64,000 nucleotides of DNA from Polynucleobacter sp. MWH-Berg-3C6 (GTDB lineage: Bacteria > Pseudomonadota > Gammaproteobacteria > Burkholderiales > Burkholderiaceae): contig NZ_JACVPN010000001.1 of the NCBI RefSeq assembly GCF_018881855.1, positions 310,001-374,000 on the forward strand, in the 5' to 3' direction. Every line of letters starts with the position of its first letter. Position 1 is the stretch's first letter. The notes below the pieces were generated by a model. The model was not told the origin of the DNA. It worked only from the letters and a program-made list of their open reading frames with translations, and did no database searches. Of the stretch, positions 26,014 to 36,815 are shown piece after piece. The position numbers were made by a program, and so were the translations under genes.

Positions 26014-28482
26014 TTGCGCTTAGCCATTACGGCGTTCATCGCCGGGGGGTCATTTCTTTTATTTTTGCCAAAGATCCCTATTTATTGGGTGACCGGATGT
26101 TTATTGATCGGAGCGCTGTGCTTGCTCTTCATCTGTATCCAAAAGTCATCAAGCTTTCTTCGTCAATTAGCAATTCTTTCTTTGATGTTCGTGCTTGGCT
26201 TTGCTTGGAATGCACGCTATGCCGAGAATCGATTGAGTAATGTTCTTTCGCTAGAAATGGAGAGCAAAGACTTAACGATAGAAGGCCGCGTAGTTGCACT
26301 ACCTCAGGGTAATTCTGCAGGGGCTAAATTTGCATTTGAAATTGATGAGTCTGTAAATCATCTTCCTAAGCGCATTTATTTGAGCTGGCAGCCAGCCTGG
26401 AGAAATCCGCAAGCAATCCCCGAAGTCGCTCCTGGACAGCGTTGGAGATTCAAGGTAAAGCTGAAGCGACCTTACGGATCTCTCAACCCATTTACATTTG
26501 ATTTTGAGCGTTGGTCTTTTCATCAAGACTTTGGAGCCAGTGGCTCGGTAAGGTCAGGAGAGCTCTTACTCTCAAAAGACATTGGGTTAGCAGAATTTGA
26601 ATTACGTATGGAGTTAGCGCGCTGGAGCCTGCGTAAAAAGATTCAAAAGCTATTACCGGAAGATGCTCGTTATACAGGGGTAATTATTGCCTTAGTGATG
26701 GGCGATCAAAATGCGATTGATCAAGATGACTGGCGGATATTTAATGCTACGGGTATCGGACATTTAATTTCAATATCAGGATTGCATGTGACGATGTTGG
26801 CAGGGGTGGGTGCCACAATAGCCACATTCATTTGGCGACGTCGTTCTTGGCCTCTACTAATTCCTGTAGGCAAAGTAGCTGCAAGTGCTGGGTTTTTGAC
26901 AGCATTTATCTACGCATGGTTAGCAGGTTTTCAGATTCCAGCACAGAGAACTATGTATATGGTTGGTGTCGTTGCATTTGCACTTTGGTCTGGCAGAAAT
27001 CCAAGATCATTTGATATTTGGTGGTGGGCATTGGCATTTGTTTTGCTAATAGATCCTATGGCACCCTATACCCCAGGTTTTTGGCTATCGTTCGGTGCGG
27101 TTGCAGCAATTTTGTATGCCATGGGTGATTCCAGTGGTCTATTGGGAATTCCGACTGGAAAGGAATTGGAGGTCCGCTGGGCTGATCGCCTAACACAAGC
27201 TTTGCGCGAAGCTTGTCGAGTGCAGGCGGTTGTCACTATCGCATTGCTACCATTTACTTTGTATTGGTTTTATCAAGCATCGGTAGTCTCACCCTTGGCT
27301 AATGCTCTTGCAATTCCATTGGTGAGCTATGTTGTAACTCCCCTAGCAATCCCAGGAGCTTTATTGCCAGAATTTATTGGCAAGTGGTTGCTAATACCTG
27401 CGCATATGGCGATGGAGTATCTAGCAATCGTATTAGATTGGATGGCCAGCTGGAGTTGGTCGATAGTTTGGTCTAAACAACCAGAGTGGTGGAGTTTGCT
27501 GTTATCTGGTGTTGGAATTGTCTATGCCATACGTCCAGGAGGATTGATGGATGATTGGAAATTACGCACCCTAGCTTTGTCGCTATCCATAGCAATGTTT
27601 ATTCCACAATTGAGCTATTTGAATTACCCTTCTTTAGCTGTTGGTGAATTTAGGGCAACCGTTCTGGATATTGGTCAAGGCACAGCGGTCTTATTGGAAA
27701 CTGCGAACAGGAAATTACTTTATGACACGGGGCCAACTCAAGGGAGGACGGATGATGCAGGTCAGCGCGTGATCCTACCGTATTTGCGTGGTAGGGGAAT
27801 TGAGCAAATAGATCGTATGGTCATCAGTCATAGCGACAGTGATCATATCGGTGGAGCAGCTTCACTATTAAAACAAATACAGTTTGATGCAATGATGGGT
27901 TCTCTGCCTAGCAATAATCCACTATTTCAAAACCTTCAAGCTAGAAAAATCCCAAGCATTCCTTGTCGATTTGGACAGCGCTGGATTTGGGATGATGTGG
28001 AGTTCATGGTGTGGCATCCACATGAAGAAACGCTTTTTGAGGAGCAATACTCTAGAAAGCCAAATGAAATGAGTTGTGTTCTTGAGGTGCGTAATCAGAC
28101 GGCTTCTTTTTGGTTAACTGGTGATGTTGAAAAACAGGGCGAAGCTGATATGGTGGAACGACTTAATCAACCCAGACTTCAGGGGCTATCTGATAAGCGA
28201 CTTATTTTTATGGCGCCACACCATGGAAGCAAGACCTCTTCCTCGCTTGAGCTGCTCAAAATTTTGGAGCCTGATCAAGCATTTGCACAAAATGGCTACC
28301 GTAATCGATATGGTCATCCGCATCCAACTGTAAGTGCTCGCTATCGAGATTTAAAAATTCCCTTTCATCAAACACCGAAAACGGGTGCTCAAGTTTGGAC
28401 CTTTAAAAATAATGCTGAGTTTTCGACACAATTTTGGCGGCATGATATAAATCGTCTATGGCATAGGAGTATTAAGGATTAA
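26014..28482 (+). CDS. comEC: ComEC/Rec2-type DNA uptake channel
   Basis: Inner-membrane channel that brings single-stranded DNA into the cytoplasm during natural transformation. The 822 residues have an N-terminal membrane and OB region, a central competence domain with many helices (HLISISGLHVTMLAG) and a C-terminal metallo-beta-lactamase domain with HSDSDHIGG and a later APHHGSKTSSS. TTG 26014 is the start, without a clear ribosome site, suggesting coupling to tatD. A full-length gene is consistent with transformability, but other pilus genes are not in this window. Confidence 0.93.
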   Translation: MRLAITAFIAGGSFLLFLPKIPIYWVTGCLLIGALCLLFICIQKSSSFLRQLAILSLMFVLGFAWNARYAENRLSNVLSLEMESKDLTIEGRVVALPQGNSAGAKFAFEIDESVNHLPKRIYLSWQPAWRNPQAIPEVAPGQRWRFKVKLKRPYGSLNPFTFDFERWSFHQDFGASGSVRSGELLLSKDIGLAEFELRMELARWSLRKKIQKLLPEDARYTGVIIALVMGDQNAIDQDDWRIFNATGIGHLISISGLHVTMLAGVGATIATFIWRRRSWPLLIPVGKVAASAGFLTAFIYAWLAGFQIPAQRTMYMVGVVAFALWSGRNPRSFDIWWWALAFVLLIDPMAPYTPGFWLSFGAVAAILYAMGDSSGLLGIPTGKELEVRWADRLTQALREACRVQAVVTIALLPFTLYWFYQASVVSPLANALAIPLVSYVVTPLAIPGALLPEFIGKWLLIPAHMAMEYLAIVLDWMASWSWSIVWSKQPEWWSLLLSGVGIVYAIRPGGLMDDWKLRTLALSLSIAMFIPQLSYLNYPSLAVGEFRATVLDIGQGTAVLLETANRKLLYDTGPTQGRTDDAGQRVILPYLRGRGIEQIDRMVISHSDSDHIGGAASLLKQIQFDAMMGSLPSNNPLFQNLQARKIPSIPCRFGQRWIWDDVEFMVWHPHEETLFEEQYSRKPNEMSCVLEVRNQTASFWLTGDVEKQGEADMVERLNQPRLQGLSDKRLIFMAPHHGSKTSSSLELLKILEPDQAFAQNGYRNRYGHPHPTVSARYRDLKIPFHQTPKTGAQVWTFKNNAEFSTQFWRHDINRLWHRSIKD

Positions 28483-28517
28483 TTCTTTGTTCTCAAATTG
28501 ATTCAGTAAAAAAGGTA

Positions 28518-28895
28518 ATGAATATGAATAAGCTATTTGCATTATGTTCTTTGGTTTTGATTACAGCTGTTGGCTGTGCTGGTGCCGATGTTCGCCCACT
28601 CGTGGATATGAAGGGCGTTAATGAGACTGCCTATGAAAAAGACCTGCAGGAGTGCCAAGCGTATGCAAAGGAGCAGTCTGGCATGGGTGAGACGGCTGCA
28701 AAAGGTGCTGGTGCAGGTGCTGTAGTTGGAGGCTTACTAGGACTTGTTACAGGCGGCAATAAGACTGGCATCGTTCAAGCTGCCGGTGCTGGTGCAGTGA
28801 TAGGTGGTGCAGGAGGAGCTTTTACAGGCAATCAAGCCCAGGAGGCGGTTGTGAAGCGCTGCTTGAGTGGTAGAGGTTATAAGGTTTTGAATTAA
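28518..28895 (+). CDS. Glycine-zipper lipoprotein
   Basis: A 125-residue outer-envelope protein. The signal peptide ends at a lipobox (AVGCAG, Cys at 20). The middle holds two glycine-zipper stretches (AGAGAVVGGLLG and AGAGAVIGGAGGAF) that pair in membranes, and a late cysteine (KRCLSGRGYKVL). An AAAAGGTAATG ribosome site precedes the start. Related to the YMGG-like/Rick 17-kDa type proteins; role unknown. Confidence 0.8.
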   Translation: MNMNKLFALCSLVLITAVGCAGADVRPLVDMKGVNETAYEKDLQECQAYAKEQSGMGETAAKGAGAGAVVGGLLGLVTGGNKTGIVQAAGAGAVIGGAGGAFTGNQAQEAVVKRCLSGRGYKVLN

Positions 28896-29012
28896 ACCTT
28901 TACTATAGCTTGAGGCTAAAAAAGGAAATGCTGATCGCTGGTCTCTTTGGCGACACTAAACCCCTCTTTAGTTGGTCGATAGTATGATTTCCGGACTTAA
29001 GGGGATTTAGAT

Positions 29013-29552
29013 ATGTACAGAATTATTGCTTTAATCATAGTTAGTCTTAGTTTAGTGGCGTGTCGAGGCAACGATAAAGTCGTTAGCGCTTGGGAGGTAA
29101 ACGATGTTTATCGTTCCACCATCATTAGCTCTAATCCAAGTAATGGCGCAAAAATTTATCAAGGCCCTCCAATTAATACCATGGATGCCGCTAATACCTT
29201 TGAGATGTTTAATCTTAGAGCTGAGCAAACTACGCAGGGCGCTAAAACATATGAGCTCCTAGTTCATCTCACTTACTTCGCTCCATGGCGTTACTATGAA
29301 TCGGCTAACTTGCTGAATAAACCTGCAAGTACTTTTAAGGTTCTTTCACGAGAGGCTGGTGTTTGTGAGCCTCAAGGTTGTGTTTTTAAAGAGTTGATGG
29401 CAATTCAATTAACAGATGCTTTTTTACGCGAGCAAATGGATAAGGGATTTCAGGTCACTATTTCTTCAAAAACTGGGGTGAGCAGCGATTTGTTTGTACC
29501 AGCTCAGTACCTTCAGGGTTACTTGAAGGCTGTTGACGGACCAAAGAAATAG
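29013..29552 (+). CDS. Hypothetical lipoprotein
   Basis: A 179-residue protein with a short signal peptide and lipobox LVACRG (Cys at 17). The remainder is predicted soluble and contains two cysteines close together (GVCEPQGCVF) that could form a disulfide. Promoter-like sequence and a GGGGAT ribosome-site region lie upstream. I do not recognise the family. Confidence 0.72.
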   Translation: MYRIIALIIVSLSLVACRGNDKVVSAWEVNDVYRSTIISSNPSNGAKIYQGPPINTMDAANTFEMFNLRAEQTTQGAKTYELLVHLTYFAPWRYYESANLLNKPASTFKVLSREAGVCEPQGCVFKELMAIQLTDAFLREQMDKGFQVTISSKTGVSSDLFVPAQYLQGYLKAVDGPKK

Positions 29553-29592
29553 TTTTTTAAGTGATTACTGGTCTAGCCTGGACCAAAAAAGC

Positions 29593-29618
29593 AAAAAGCC
29601 CTTAAAAATTAAGGGCTT
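29593..29618 (-). terminator. Terminator of the tRNA-fMet gene
   Basis: On the minus strand a 9-bp stem (AAGCCCTTA with TAAGGGCTT) with a 5-base loop is followed by a run of T. It lies 14 bases after the tRNA 3' end. Confidence 0.85.
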
Positions 29619-29631
29619 AGTACGTAAATCT

Positions 29632-29708
<77 letters not shown>

Positions 29709-29720
29709 TCTGAAGCTGAA

Positions 29721-29750
29721 ATTCTACCATTTTTTGGGGGTCTCTGTCGA
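29721..29750 (-). promoter_or_regulatory. Promoter of tRNA-fMet
   Basis: On the minus strand TCGACA, an 18-base spacer and TAGAAT lie 12 bases before the tRNA 5' end. This is close to the sigma-70 consensus and well placed. Confidence 0.7.
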
Positions 29751-29863
29751 GGTTTTCCTGTAAAAGGAATATAAAAAAGCGGTTTTTGAGGGCTTTATTC
29801 CTGCTTTAATGGCGCCTTATAAGGAGTAACATATTGCTACGCAACATACCTTAAGGTTATGAG

Positions 29864-31804
29864 ATGTCAATTAGTAATCCAGAGTTTTCCAGTTCAACAC
29901 TTCTGAATCCAGTAGAAGTTAGTGGTCCTGGTGGTGAGCATAAAAAAAGTCTTGGCGTAATGATGCTCGCAGCAATTGGCGTAGTTTTCGGCGATATCGG
30001 AACTAGCCCACTCTATGCCCTAAAAGAGTGTTTCGATGCCAATCATGGCATTGCGTATACCCCAGAAGCTCTATTTGGCGTCATCTCAATGATGATTTGG
30101 GCCCTTATCTTGGTTGTGACTGTTAAGTATGTGTTGTTTGTGATGCGTGCAGATAATAAAGGCGAAGGCGGCGTCCTATCTTTAATGGCCTTAGCTTTAC
30201 GTTCTTTTGACAGCAAATCAAAAGGCTACTTCTTTTTTATGATTATGGGCATGCTGGGTGCTTGCATGCTCTTAGGTGAATCGGTTATTACCCCAGCTAT
30301 TTCTGTTTTGTCTGCGGTTGAGGGTATTGAGATCGCTGCACCAGGCTTGCATAAATTCATTATTCCAATTTCGCTCATTATTTTGGTGGCTTTATTTCTG
30401 ATCCAGAAATACGGCACTGCTGCAGTCGGAAAATTATTTGGACCCATCACGCTTGCTTGGTTCTTAACACTTGCTGTATTGGGTATCTGGAATATTGGCG
30501 ATGCCCCGGAGATTATTGCCGCCTTTAATCCTTTGTACGCAATCGATTTCATCAGACTACATCCAACTACTGCATACATTGTGATGGGCGCAGTTGTTCT
30601 TGTGGTGACTGGTGTTGAAGCGCTCTATCTTGATATGGGGCATTTCGGGCGTACTCCAGTGAGATATGCCTGGTTGTTCATTGTTTTGCCAAGTCTTTTG
30701 ATTAACTATCTTGGTCAGGGGGCTTTAGTGCTCTCAGACCCCGAAGCAATTAAGAATCCCTTTTACTTGATGGTTCCAGAATGGGCTCTGTGGCCAACAG
30801 TAGGCTTGGCTACGGCTGCCACTGTGATTGCATCTCAGGCTGTAATTTCTGGGGCATATTCATTGGTAAGCCAAGCAATTTTATTGGGCTTTATGCCACG
30901 CATGAATATTTTGCATACCTCTGATTCTGAACAGGGCCAAATTTATATTCCGATTGTCAATTGGGCTCTATTGTTTATGGTGGTTGTAACCATTATTGAG
31001 TTTCGAGAGTCTGTTAATTTAGCGGCTGCATACGGCATTTCCGTAACATCAACAATGCTCATCACCACGATTTTGCTAGCGGTAGTAATGTTCCGTGAAT
31101 GGAAGATGAATGCGGTATTGGTGGCTCTAATTACAGCTGCCTTTTTCCTCGTCGATTTTGCTTTTTGGACTGCGAATCTGATTAAGATTAAAGATGGTGG
31201 TTGGTACCCATTAGCTCTTGGCTTACTTTGCTTTACTTGCTTGATTACCTGGTACCGTGGCCGTCAAATTTTGCGCCAGCGTGCAGTGGAGGGCGGTATT
31301 GAGCTCAGTAGCTTTATTGGCGCCTTGCTTTCACATCCTCCGCATCGAGTTGAGGGTACAGCTATATTTTTGACTGCACACGTAGATTATTTGCCGGTAT
31401 CTTTTTTGCACAACTTGAAGCATAACCACGTCCTCCATGAAAGAGTCTTTTTCTTGAAGGTGAGCATTTGGGATGTGCCTTATGTAAATGATAAGGATCG
31501 TATTACCCTCAAAGATTTGGGCGGCAATATATTTGTAGTCAGAGCTATCTACGGATTCAAAGAGACTCCTGATATGGCAACAATCATTAACTTGATTGAG
31601 ACTAGCTTCAATATGAAGTTCGACATGATGAATACCTCTTTCTTCTTGTCGCGCGATACCATTATTCCTTCTGCTATCCCTGGTATGGCACTGTGGCGTG
31701 AGCGTTTGTTCTGCTGGATGTATCAAAATGCTGGACGCCAGTCTGACTTTTTCAAGATCCCTGCCAATCGAATTGTGGAATTGGGCGCGAAGGTGGAAAT
31801 TTGA
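29864..31804 (+). CDS. kup: Kup low-affinity potassium transporter
   Basis: Proton-coupled K+ uptake protein, 646 residues. The family signature [10 protein letters not shown] is at 43-52, followed by about twelve membrane segments with AVEGIE and [10 protein letters not shown], and a C-terminal cytoplasmic domain. An AAGG ribosome site precedes ATG 29864. The frame runs into the next gene with overlapping ends. Confidence 0.96.
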   Translation: MSISNPEFSSSTLLNPVEVSGPGGEHKKSLGVMMLAAIGVVFGDIGTSPLYALKECFDANHGIAYTPEALFGVISMMIWALILVVTVKYVLFVMRADNKGEGGVLSLMALALRSFDSKSKGYFFFMIMGMLGACMLLGESVITPAISVLSAVEGIEIAAPGLHKFIIPISLIILVALFLIQKYGTAAVGKLFGPITLAWFLTLAVLGIWNIGDAPEIIAAFNPLYAIDFIRLHPTTAYIVMGAVVLVVTGVEALYLDMGHFGRTPVRYAWLFIVLPSLLINYLGQGALVLSDPEAIKNPFYLMVPEWALWPTVGLATAATVIASQAVISGAYSLVSQAILLGFMPRMNILHTSDSEQGQIYIPIVNWALLFMVVVTIIEFRESVNLAAAYGISVTSTMLITTILLAVVMFREWKMNAVLVALITAAFFLVDFAFWTANLIKIKDGGWYPLALGLLCFTCLITWYRGRQILRQRAVEGGIELSSFIGALLSHPPHRVEGTAIFLTAHVDYLPVSFLHNLKHNHVLHERVFFLKVSIWDVPYVNDKDRITLKDLGGNIFVVRAIYGFKETPDMATIINLIETSFNMKFDMMNTSFFLSRDTIIPSAIPGMALWRERLFCWMYQNAGRQSDFFKIPANRIVELGAKVEI

Positions 31805-31815
31805 GAGCTCTTCTT

Positions 31816-32307
31816 ATGCACTCAAAAATATTCCTCGGAATTTTTTTAGTGGCTTGTTCTATTGCTAGTCCTGTCTTGGCGACTCTTGCTGAAGAGGCTG
31901 AGCTCGAGCAATTAAATAAGATTGAGCAGGAGCTTGAGCTTCAGCGCGAGTGGGCAAAGTATCGATGGGGCAAGGCTCAAGCTGAATGCCATCAAAAGTA
32001 TTGGGTCAACTACTGTATTAGTAGTGCTAGAACTCAATATCGCAAAGAGATAGACCCAATTACCCAGCAAGAGATAGCATTGCATGAGGAGCAGCGTAAA
32101 TTACGTAAGAGTCTAAAAGATCAAGAAGATATTAAGCGTGCTGCAGAGCGTGCTTCGCCTGTGAAGGCTGCTGAGCGTAAAGATAATCAGCGTGAATTTG
32201 AAGAAAAGCAAAAAGCGGCCGCTGCAAGAGCTGCGGATCTAGAGCAACGCCGTAAGGATGCACCTAAACGTGCACAAGAAAATAAAGCTGGTACCCAGCT
32301 AGATTAA
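31816..32307 (+). CDS. Secreted coiled-coil protein, unknown function
   Basis: A 163-residue protein from ATG 31816 with a signal peptide (about residues 1-22, cleavage near VLA-TLAE). The mature part is highly charged and helical with long Lys/Glu/Arg stretches suggesting a coiled coil, and a pair of cysteines (ECHQKYWVNYCIS). A TTG at 31801 overlapping kup is an alternative start. Similar proteins follow kup-radA in relatives, but I know of no assigned function. Confidence 0.7.
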   Translation: MHSKIFLGIFLVACSIASPVLATLAEEAELEQLNKIEQELELQREWAKYRWGKAQAECHQKYWVNYCISSARTQYRKEIDPITQQEIALHEEQRKLRKSLKDQEDIKRAAERASPVKAAERKDNQREFEEKQKAAAARAADLEQRRKDAPKRAQENKAGTQLD

Positions 32308-32350
32308 TTACTCAACCCATATTTTTTATAACTTCATTACTAGGTAACTC

Positions 32351-33715
32351 TTGGCAAAAGTCAAAACGGTTTATATCTGCCAATCTTGTGGCGGCACCTC
32401 TGCAAAGTGGCAGGGCCAATGTCCATCTTGTCAGGCATGGAACACGATGGAAGAGGGCTTGCCAGAAACTACATCGAACTCTCGTTTTCAGGGTTTGGCA
32501 CAATCCTTACCTCGGCAAAAACTTTCTGCGATTACTGCAGAGGATTTACCGAGATTTAGCACGGGTGTAGAGGAGTTTGATCGCGTCTTGGGTGGCGGCT
32601 TAGTCCCCGGTGGTGTAGTGCTTTTAGGTGGAGATCCTGGTATTGGCAAATCTACATTGCTTTTACAGGCTCTAGCTGAGATGAGCGCTGCTGGTATGAA
32701 TGTGCTTTACAGCAGTGGTGAAGAGTCAGCGGCCCAAATTGCCTTACGTGCAAAACGAATTGCATTAGATGCCCCCCAATTGGAGGTCTTAGCGGAAATT
32801 CAGTTGGAGAAACTGATTTCAATTATGGATACGGTTAAGCCCCAAGTGTTGGTGGTGGATTCCATTCAAACTTTGTACTCTGAGGTACTCAGTTCCGCTC
32901 CGGGATCTGTGGCACAGGTTCGTGAGTGTGCTGCGCAATTAACCAGGGCTGCAAAGTCAAGCGGTATTTGTGTCTTGATGGTGGGTCACGTTACTAAAGA
33001 TGGCCACTTAGCTGGCCCTCGCGTCCTTGAGCATATTGTTGATACGGTTCTGTACTTTGAAGGTGATACACATTCTTCATTCCGCTTAGTGCGCTCAATT
33101 AAAAATCGTTTTGGCGCCGTCAATGAGTTGGGCGTATTTGCGATGACTGAAAAAGGTCTTCGGGGTGTTACGAATCCTTCAGCCATTTTCCTATCGCAGC
33201 ATGAGCAGATGGTTCCGGGCGCGTGTGTATTGGTGACCCAAGAGGGCAGTCGGCCATTGTTAGTAGAGATCCAGGCGCTAGTAGATACGGCGCATGTTCC
33301 TAACCCAAGGCGTTTAGCTGTTGGTCTAGAGCAAGCGCGCTTGGCAATGCTCTTGGCTGTATTGCATCGTCATGCTGGGGTTGCTTGCTTTGATCAAGAT
33401 GTGTTTTTAAATGCAGTCGGCGGGGTCAAAATCTCAGAGCCTGCGGCTGACTTGGCAGTACTACTAGCAATACAGTCATCGATTCGAAATCGCGCGCTAC
33501 CTAAAGAGCTGATCGTATTTGGTGAGGTTGGTTTGGCTGGCGAGATTCGTCCATGCCCTCGTGGTCAGGAGCGTTTAAAGGAAGCAGCTAAGCTCGGCTT
33601 CACGGTAGCCATTATTCCGAAGGCCAACATGCCGAAGACCAAGATTCCTGGATTAAAAGTTATTCCAGTGGAGAGAATTGATCAGGCAATTGCTGCAGCA
33701 GCAGAATTAAGCTGA
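32351..33715 (+). CDS. radA: DNA repair protein RadA
   Basis: Hexameric ATPase that promotes branch migration during homologous recombination. The 454 residues have a CxxC-CxxC zinc motif (C10, C13, C24, C27), a Walker A in GGDPGIGKST, the KNRFG motif diagnostic of RadA, and a C-terminal Lon-protease-like domain. TTG 32351 is preceded by an AGGT ribosome site. Confidence 0.97.
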   Translation: MAKVKTVYICQSCGGTSAKWQGQCPSCQAWNTMEEGLPETTSNSRFQGLAQSLPRQKLSAITAEDLPRFSTGVEEFDRVLGGGLVPGGVVLLGGDPGIGKSTLLLQALAEMSAAGMNVLYSSGEESAAQIALRAKRIALDAPQLEVLAEIQLEKLISIMDTVKPQVLVVDSIQTLYSEVLSSAPGSVAQVRECAAQLTRAAKSSGICVLMVGHVTKDGHLAGPRVLEHIVDTVLYFEGDTHSSFRLVRSIKNRFGAVNELGVFAMTEKGLRGVTNPSAIFLSQHEQMVPGACVLVTQEGSRPLLVEIQALVDTAHVPNPRRLAVGLEQARLAMLLAVLHRHAGVACFDQDVFLNAVGGVKISEPAADLAVLLAIQSSIRNRALPKELIVFGEVGLAGEIRPCPRGQERLKEAAKLGFTVAIIPKANMPKTKIPGLKVIPVERIDQAIAAAAELS

Positions 33716-33722
33716 TTACTTG

Positions 33723-34619
33723 TTAGCGCAGGTCTTCTGCCTGAATTAATAAGACCTGCTCTTCACCAGCAGAGACCTCCATCCAAATCGCTGGAATTTG
33801 CGGGAAGGCTTTCTTGAAGTTTTCATATTCATTGCCAATCTCAATCAGGATGGCGCCACGCTCTGATAGGTAATCAGGCGCATGCGCAATAATTCTTCTG
33901 ATGAGGTCCATGCCATCATCTCCACCTGCCAATGCTAAAGCTGGCTCAGCATGATATTCAATGGGAAGTATGCTCATTGAGTTCGCATTGACATACGGTG
34001 GATTGCAAATGATTAAGTCAAATAGGTTGTCTTCGTTTGGTTCGGGTAGTGCATCCCATAAATCACCATCGAATAACTCCACCTGAGAGCTCAAGCCATG
34101 CCGATCCACATTACGTGCGGCAATAGATAAGGCAGGCATGCTGATATCACAAGCGCTCACATGAATATCAGGGCAAGAGAGTGCTAGTAGCACTGCTAGT
34201 GAGCCATTGCCGGTGCATAAATCAAGCGCTTTACCATCTGCCGGTAGCCAGGGCTCTAACGAGCCATCCACAATCAGTTCCGCGATCCATGAGCGGGGAA
34301 CGATGCTTTGCTCGCTACAGAAAAAAGGTACGCCCATAAGCCAGGCTTCACCCAAAATATAGGCGAGTGGTTTGCGTGTGGAGATTCTTGTATCGGCAAC
34401 CGCGATCGCTTTTTGCTGCTGCTCTCTTGTAATGAGATCTTCTAAATGATCTAGTGCATCAGTTGGACTTAAATTGATCTGCTTACTGACGAGCCACAAG
34501 GCCTCGCTTCGTGCATCAATTGCGCCATGCCCATAATGTAAGTTGGTAGCTTCCAGTTTTTGTGCAATCTGATTGATACACTGATCGACTGTCAATGATT
34601 GCTGAGGCTCAGGGTCCAT
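33723..34619 (-). CDS. prmB: PrmB, ribosomal protein L3 glutamine methyltransferase
   Basis: S-adenosylmethionine-dependent N5-glutamine methyltransferase. The 298 residues contain the AdoMet motif DLCTGNGS (133-140) and the catalytic NPPY at 196-199. The order and the PALALAGGDDGMDLIRRI segment match PrmB more than PrmC, which would usually adjoin prfA. It is downstream of dapE on the same strand and converges with radA. Confidence 0.9.
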   Translation of the reverse strand: MDPEPQQSLTVDQCINQIAQKLEATNLHYGHGAIDARSEALWLVSKQINLSPTDALDHLEDLITREQQQKAIAVADTRISTRKPLAYILGEAWLMGVPFFCSEQSIVPRSWIAELIVDGSLEPWLPADGKALDLCTGNGSLAVLLALSCPDIHVSACDISMPALSIAARNVDRHGLSSQVELFDGDLWDALPEPNEDNLFDLIICNPPYVNANSMSILPIEYHAEPALALAGGDDGMDLIRRIIAHAPDYLSERGAILIEIGNEYENFKKAFPQIPAIWMEVSAGEEQVLLIQAEDLR

Positions 34620-34655
34620 GATGGATTAGTTGTAGTAGAAAGAATCTATTCGCAA

Positions 34656-35807
34656 TTAAGCAATGAGTTGCTCAAGCGTTTTGCGATAAATATTTTTGAG
34701 CGGCTCTACATCATCAATGATGACGCACTCATCGATTTTATGGCTAGTAGCATTCAGGGGGCCAAACTCTACTACTTCTTTGCATATCTTCGCAATAAAA
34801 CGACCATCGCTGGTTCCACCAGTGGTTGATAGCTCTGTATCAATCTGAGTTTCAGCTTTAATGGCTGTGCGCAGCGCTCCCGCTAAATCGCCATCGCCCG
34901 TAATGAATGGGCTACCACCCAATACCCACTCAATTTCAAATTCAAGCCCAGCATCTTTGAGAATCTTTTCAAGACGCTCACGCAATTGCTCGGGCTTGCT
35001 CTCTGTTGAGAAGCGGAAGTTGAAGTCGATGGTTAATTCGCCGGGAATGACGTTATTTGCGCCGGTACCCGCATGAATATTGGAGATCTGAAAGCTGGTC
35101 GGTTGAAAATATTGATTGCCTCTATCCCATTCAGTTTCTACTAGCGCAGAAATCGCAGGAGCAGAAAGATGAATCGGATTTTTACCCAAATGTGGGTAGG
35201 CGATGTGCGCCTGAATGCCTTTAATTTTGAGCTTGCCAGATAAAGAGCCGCGGCGTCCATTCTTAATCATGTCACCGAGTTGATTTACCGAGGTAGGCTC
35301 ACCAATCACACAATAGTCCAGGCGTTGACCATGCTTTTGCAAGCGTTCGCACATGATGACTGTACCGTCATTCGCGGGACCTTCTTCATCGCTAGTGATG
35401 AGAAAAGCAATCGAACCCTGGTGGTCGGGGTGGGCTGTAACAAACTCTTCGGTAGCAACAACAAATCCAGCGAGGGAGGTTTTCATATCCGCTGCGCCAC
35501 GACCATAGAGCATGCCATCACGTATGGTTGGGGTGAATGGGTTACTGGTCCATTTTTCTACTGGACCAGTGGGCACAACATCTGTATGACCAGCAAACAT
35601 GAGTACTTTGCCTTGGTCGCCAGACTTCCCTTTTTTAATTGCCCACAGGTTGGTGACTTGAAAGTTGTCAGGGCCGCTCACAATACTCTCAGTATGAAAG
35701 CCGAGAGCTTGTAAGCGTGTTGCGATTAATTCTTGGCAGCCACCATCAGCCGGGGTAACGGAATGGCAGGCAATCAGAGCTTCTGTCAGCTCAAGGGTGG
35801 CGCTCAT
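34656..35807 (-). CDS. dapE: Succinyl-diaminopimelate desuccinylase
   Basis: Zinc enzyme removing succinate from N-succinyl-LL-diaminopimelate in lysine and peptidoglycan precursor synthesis. The 383 residues show the M20 motifs [26 protein letters not shown] and a C-terminal TSDGRF plus [13 protein letters not shown]. It is 6 bases downstream of dapD, so both are co-transcribed. Confidence 0.97.
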   Translation of the reverse strand: MSATLELTEALIACHSVTPADGGCQELIATRLQALGFHTESIVSGPDNFQVTNLWAIKKGKSGDQGKVLMFAGHTDVVPTGPVEKWTSNPFTPTIRDGMLYGRGAADMKTSLAGFVVATEEFVTAHPDHQGSIAFLITSDEEGPANDGTVIMCERLQKHGQRLDYCVIGEPTSVNQLGDMIKNGRRGSLSGKLKIKGIQAHIAYPHLGKNPIHLSAPAISALVETEWDRGNQYFQPTSFQISNIHAGTGANNVIPGELTIDFNFRFSTESKPEQLRERLEKILKDAGLEFEIEWVLGGSPFITGDGDLAGALRTAIKAETQIDTELSTTGGTSDGRFIAKICKEVVEFGPLNATSHKIDECVIIDDVEPLKNIYRKTLEQLIA

Positions 35808-35813
35808 CGAAAT

Positions 35814-36641
35814 TTAGTCGCGAAGTAATTCGTTGATAGCAGTCTTGGCTCTAGTTTGAGCATCAACCTTCTTCACGATGATCGCGGCATACAGGCTGTA
35901 TTTACCGCAAGCAGAAGGCAGAGAGCCAGGAACGACTACAGAGCCTGCTGGAACTCGACCGTAGTGAACTTCACCAGTTTCACGGTCATAAATCTTGGTG
36001 CTTTGGCCGATATAGACACCCATAGAGAGCACTGCATTCTCTTCAATGACCACACCTTCAACCACTTCGGAGCGAGCTCCAATGAAGCAGTTATCTTCAA
36101 TAATGACTGGGCCGGCCTGGATAGGTTCTAAAACGCCGCCGATACCTACGCCACCGGAAAGGTGAACGTTTTTACCGATTTGAGCGCAAGACCCTACGGT
36201 TGCCCAGGTATCAACCATGGTGCCCTCACCAACGTAAGCGCCAATATTCACGTAAGAGGGCATTAAAACCGCATTTTTGCCAATAAATGAGCCGCGACGG
36301 GCTACGGCTGGGGGTACAACCCGAAAGCCGCCAGCAGCAAAATCAGCCGCTGTGTAGTTCTGGAATTTGCTCGGCACCTTGTCGTAGAACTGGGTATAGC
36401 CGCCAGCACCCATAGGAATGTTGTCCTCTAGCCGGAAAGAAAGCAAAACAGCCTTCTTAACCCACTGATTTACCTCCCAGTTACCAACGCTACGGCGTTC
36501 AGCAACGCGAATAGTGCCGTTATTAAGGCCTTCTAAGACGGCATTAACAGCGCCGCGGACGTCGCCAGGGACGCTATCAGGAGAAAGGTTTGCGCGGTTT
36601 TCCCAGGCTTGTTCAATGATGCTTTGTGGTGATTGGCTCAT
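35814..36641 (-). CDS. dapD: Tetrahydrodipicolinate N-succinyltransferase
   Basis: Succinylates tetrahydrodipicolinate, the step of the lysine/DAP route before the succinylated aminotransferase and DapE. The 275 residues contain an N-terminal helical domain and a left-handed beta-helix of hexapeptide repeats (about 100-230, e.g. [20 protein letters not shown]). It heads the minus-strand dapD-dapE-prmB unit and is divergent from smc. Confidence 0.97.
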   Translation of the reverse strand: MSQSPQSIIEQAWENRANLSPDSVPGDVRGAVNAVLEGLNNGTIRVAERRSVGNWEVNQWVKKAVLLSFRLEDNIPMGAGGYTQFYDKVPSKFQNYTAADFAAGGFRVVPPAVARRGSFIGKNAVLMPSYVNIGAYVGEGTMVDTWATVGSCAQIGKNVHLSGGVGIGGVLEPIQAGPVIIEDNCFIGARSEVVEGVVIEENAVLSMGVYIGQSTKIYDRETGEVHYGRVPAGSVVVPGSLPSACGKYSLYAAIIVKKVDAQTRAKTAINELLRD

Positions 36642-36815
36642 GCTTTTTAGTTAACTATCAGATTGTTAAGGGATTTTGTCCCTGGAGGTAGATTTATCAT
36701 TATATCGATGGGGAGAAAACACGTCTAAGGAGCCCCAAGCTTGCTATCATCTTCCCACTTTAGCTTTAATTATTTACCCCTTATTTAAACCTCTTTTTTC
36801 CCTGCAAAGTACGCC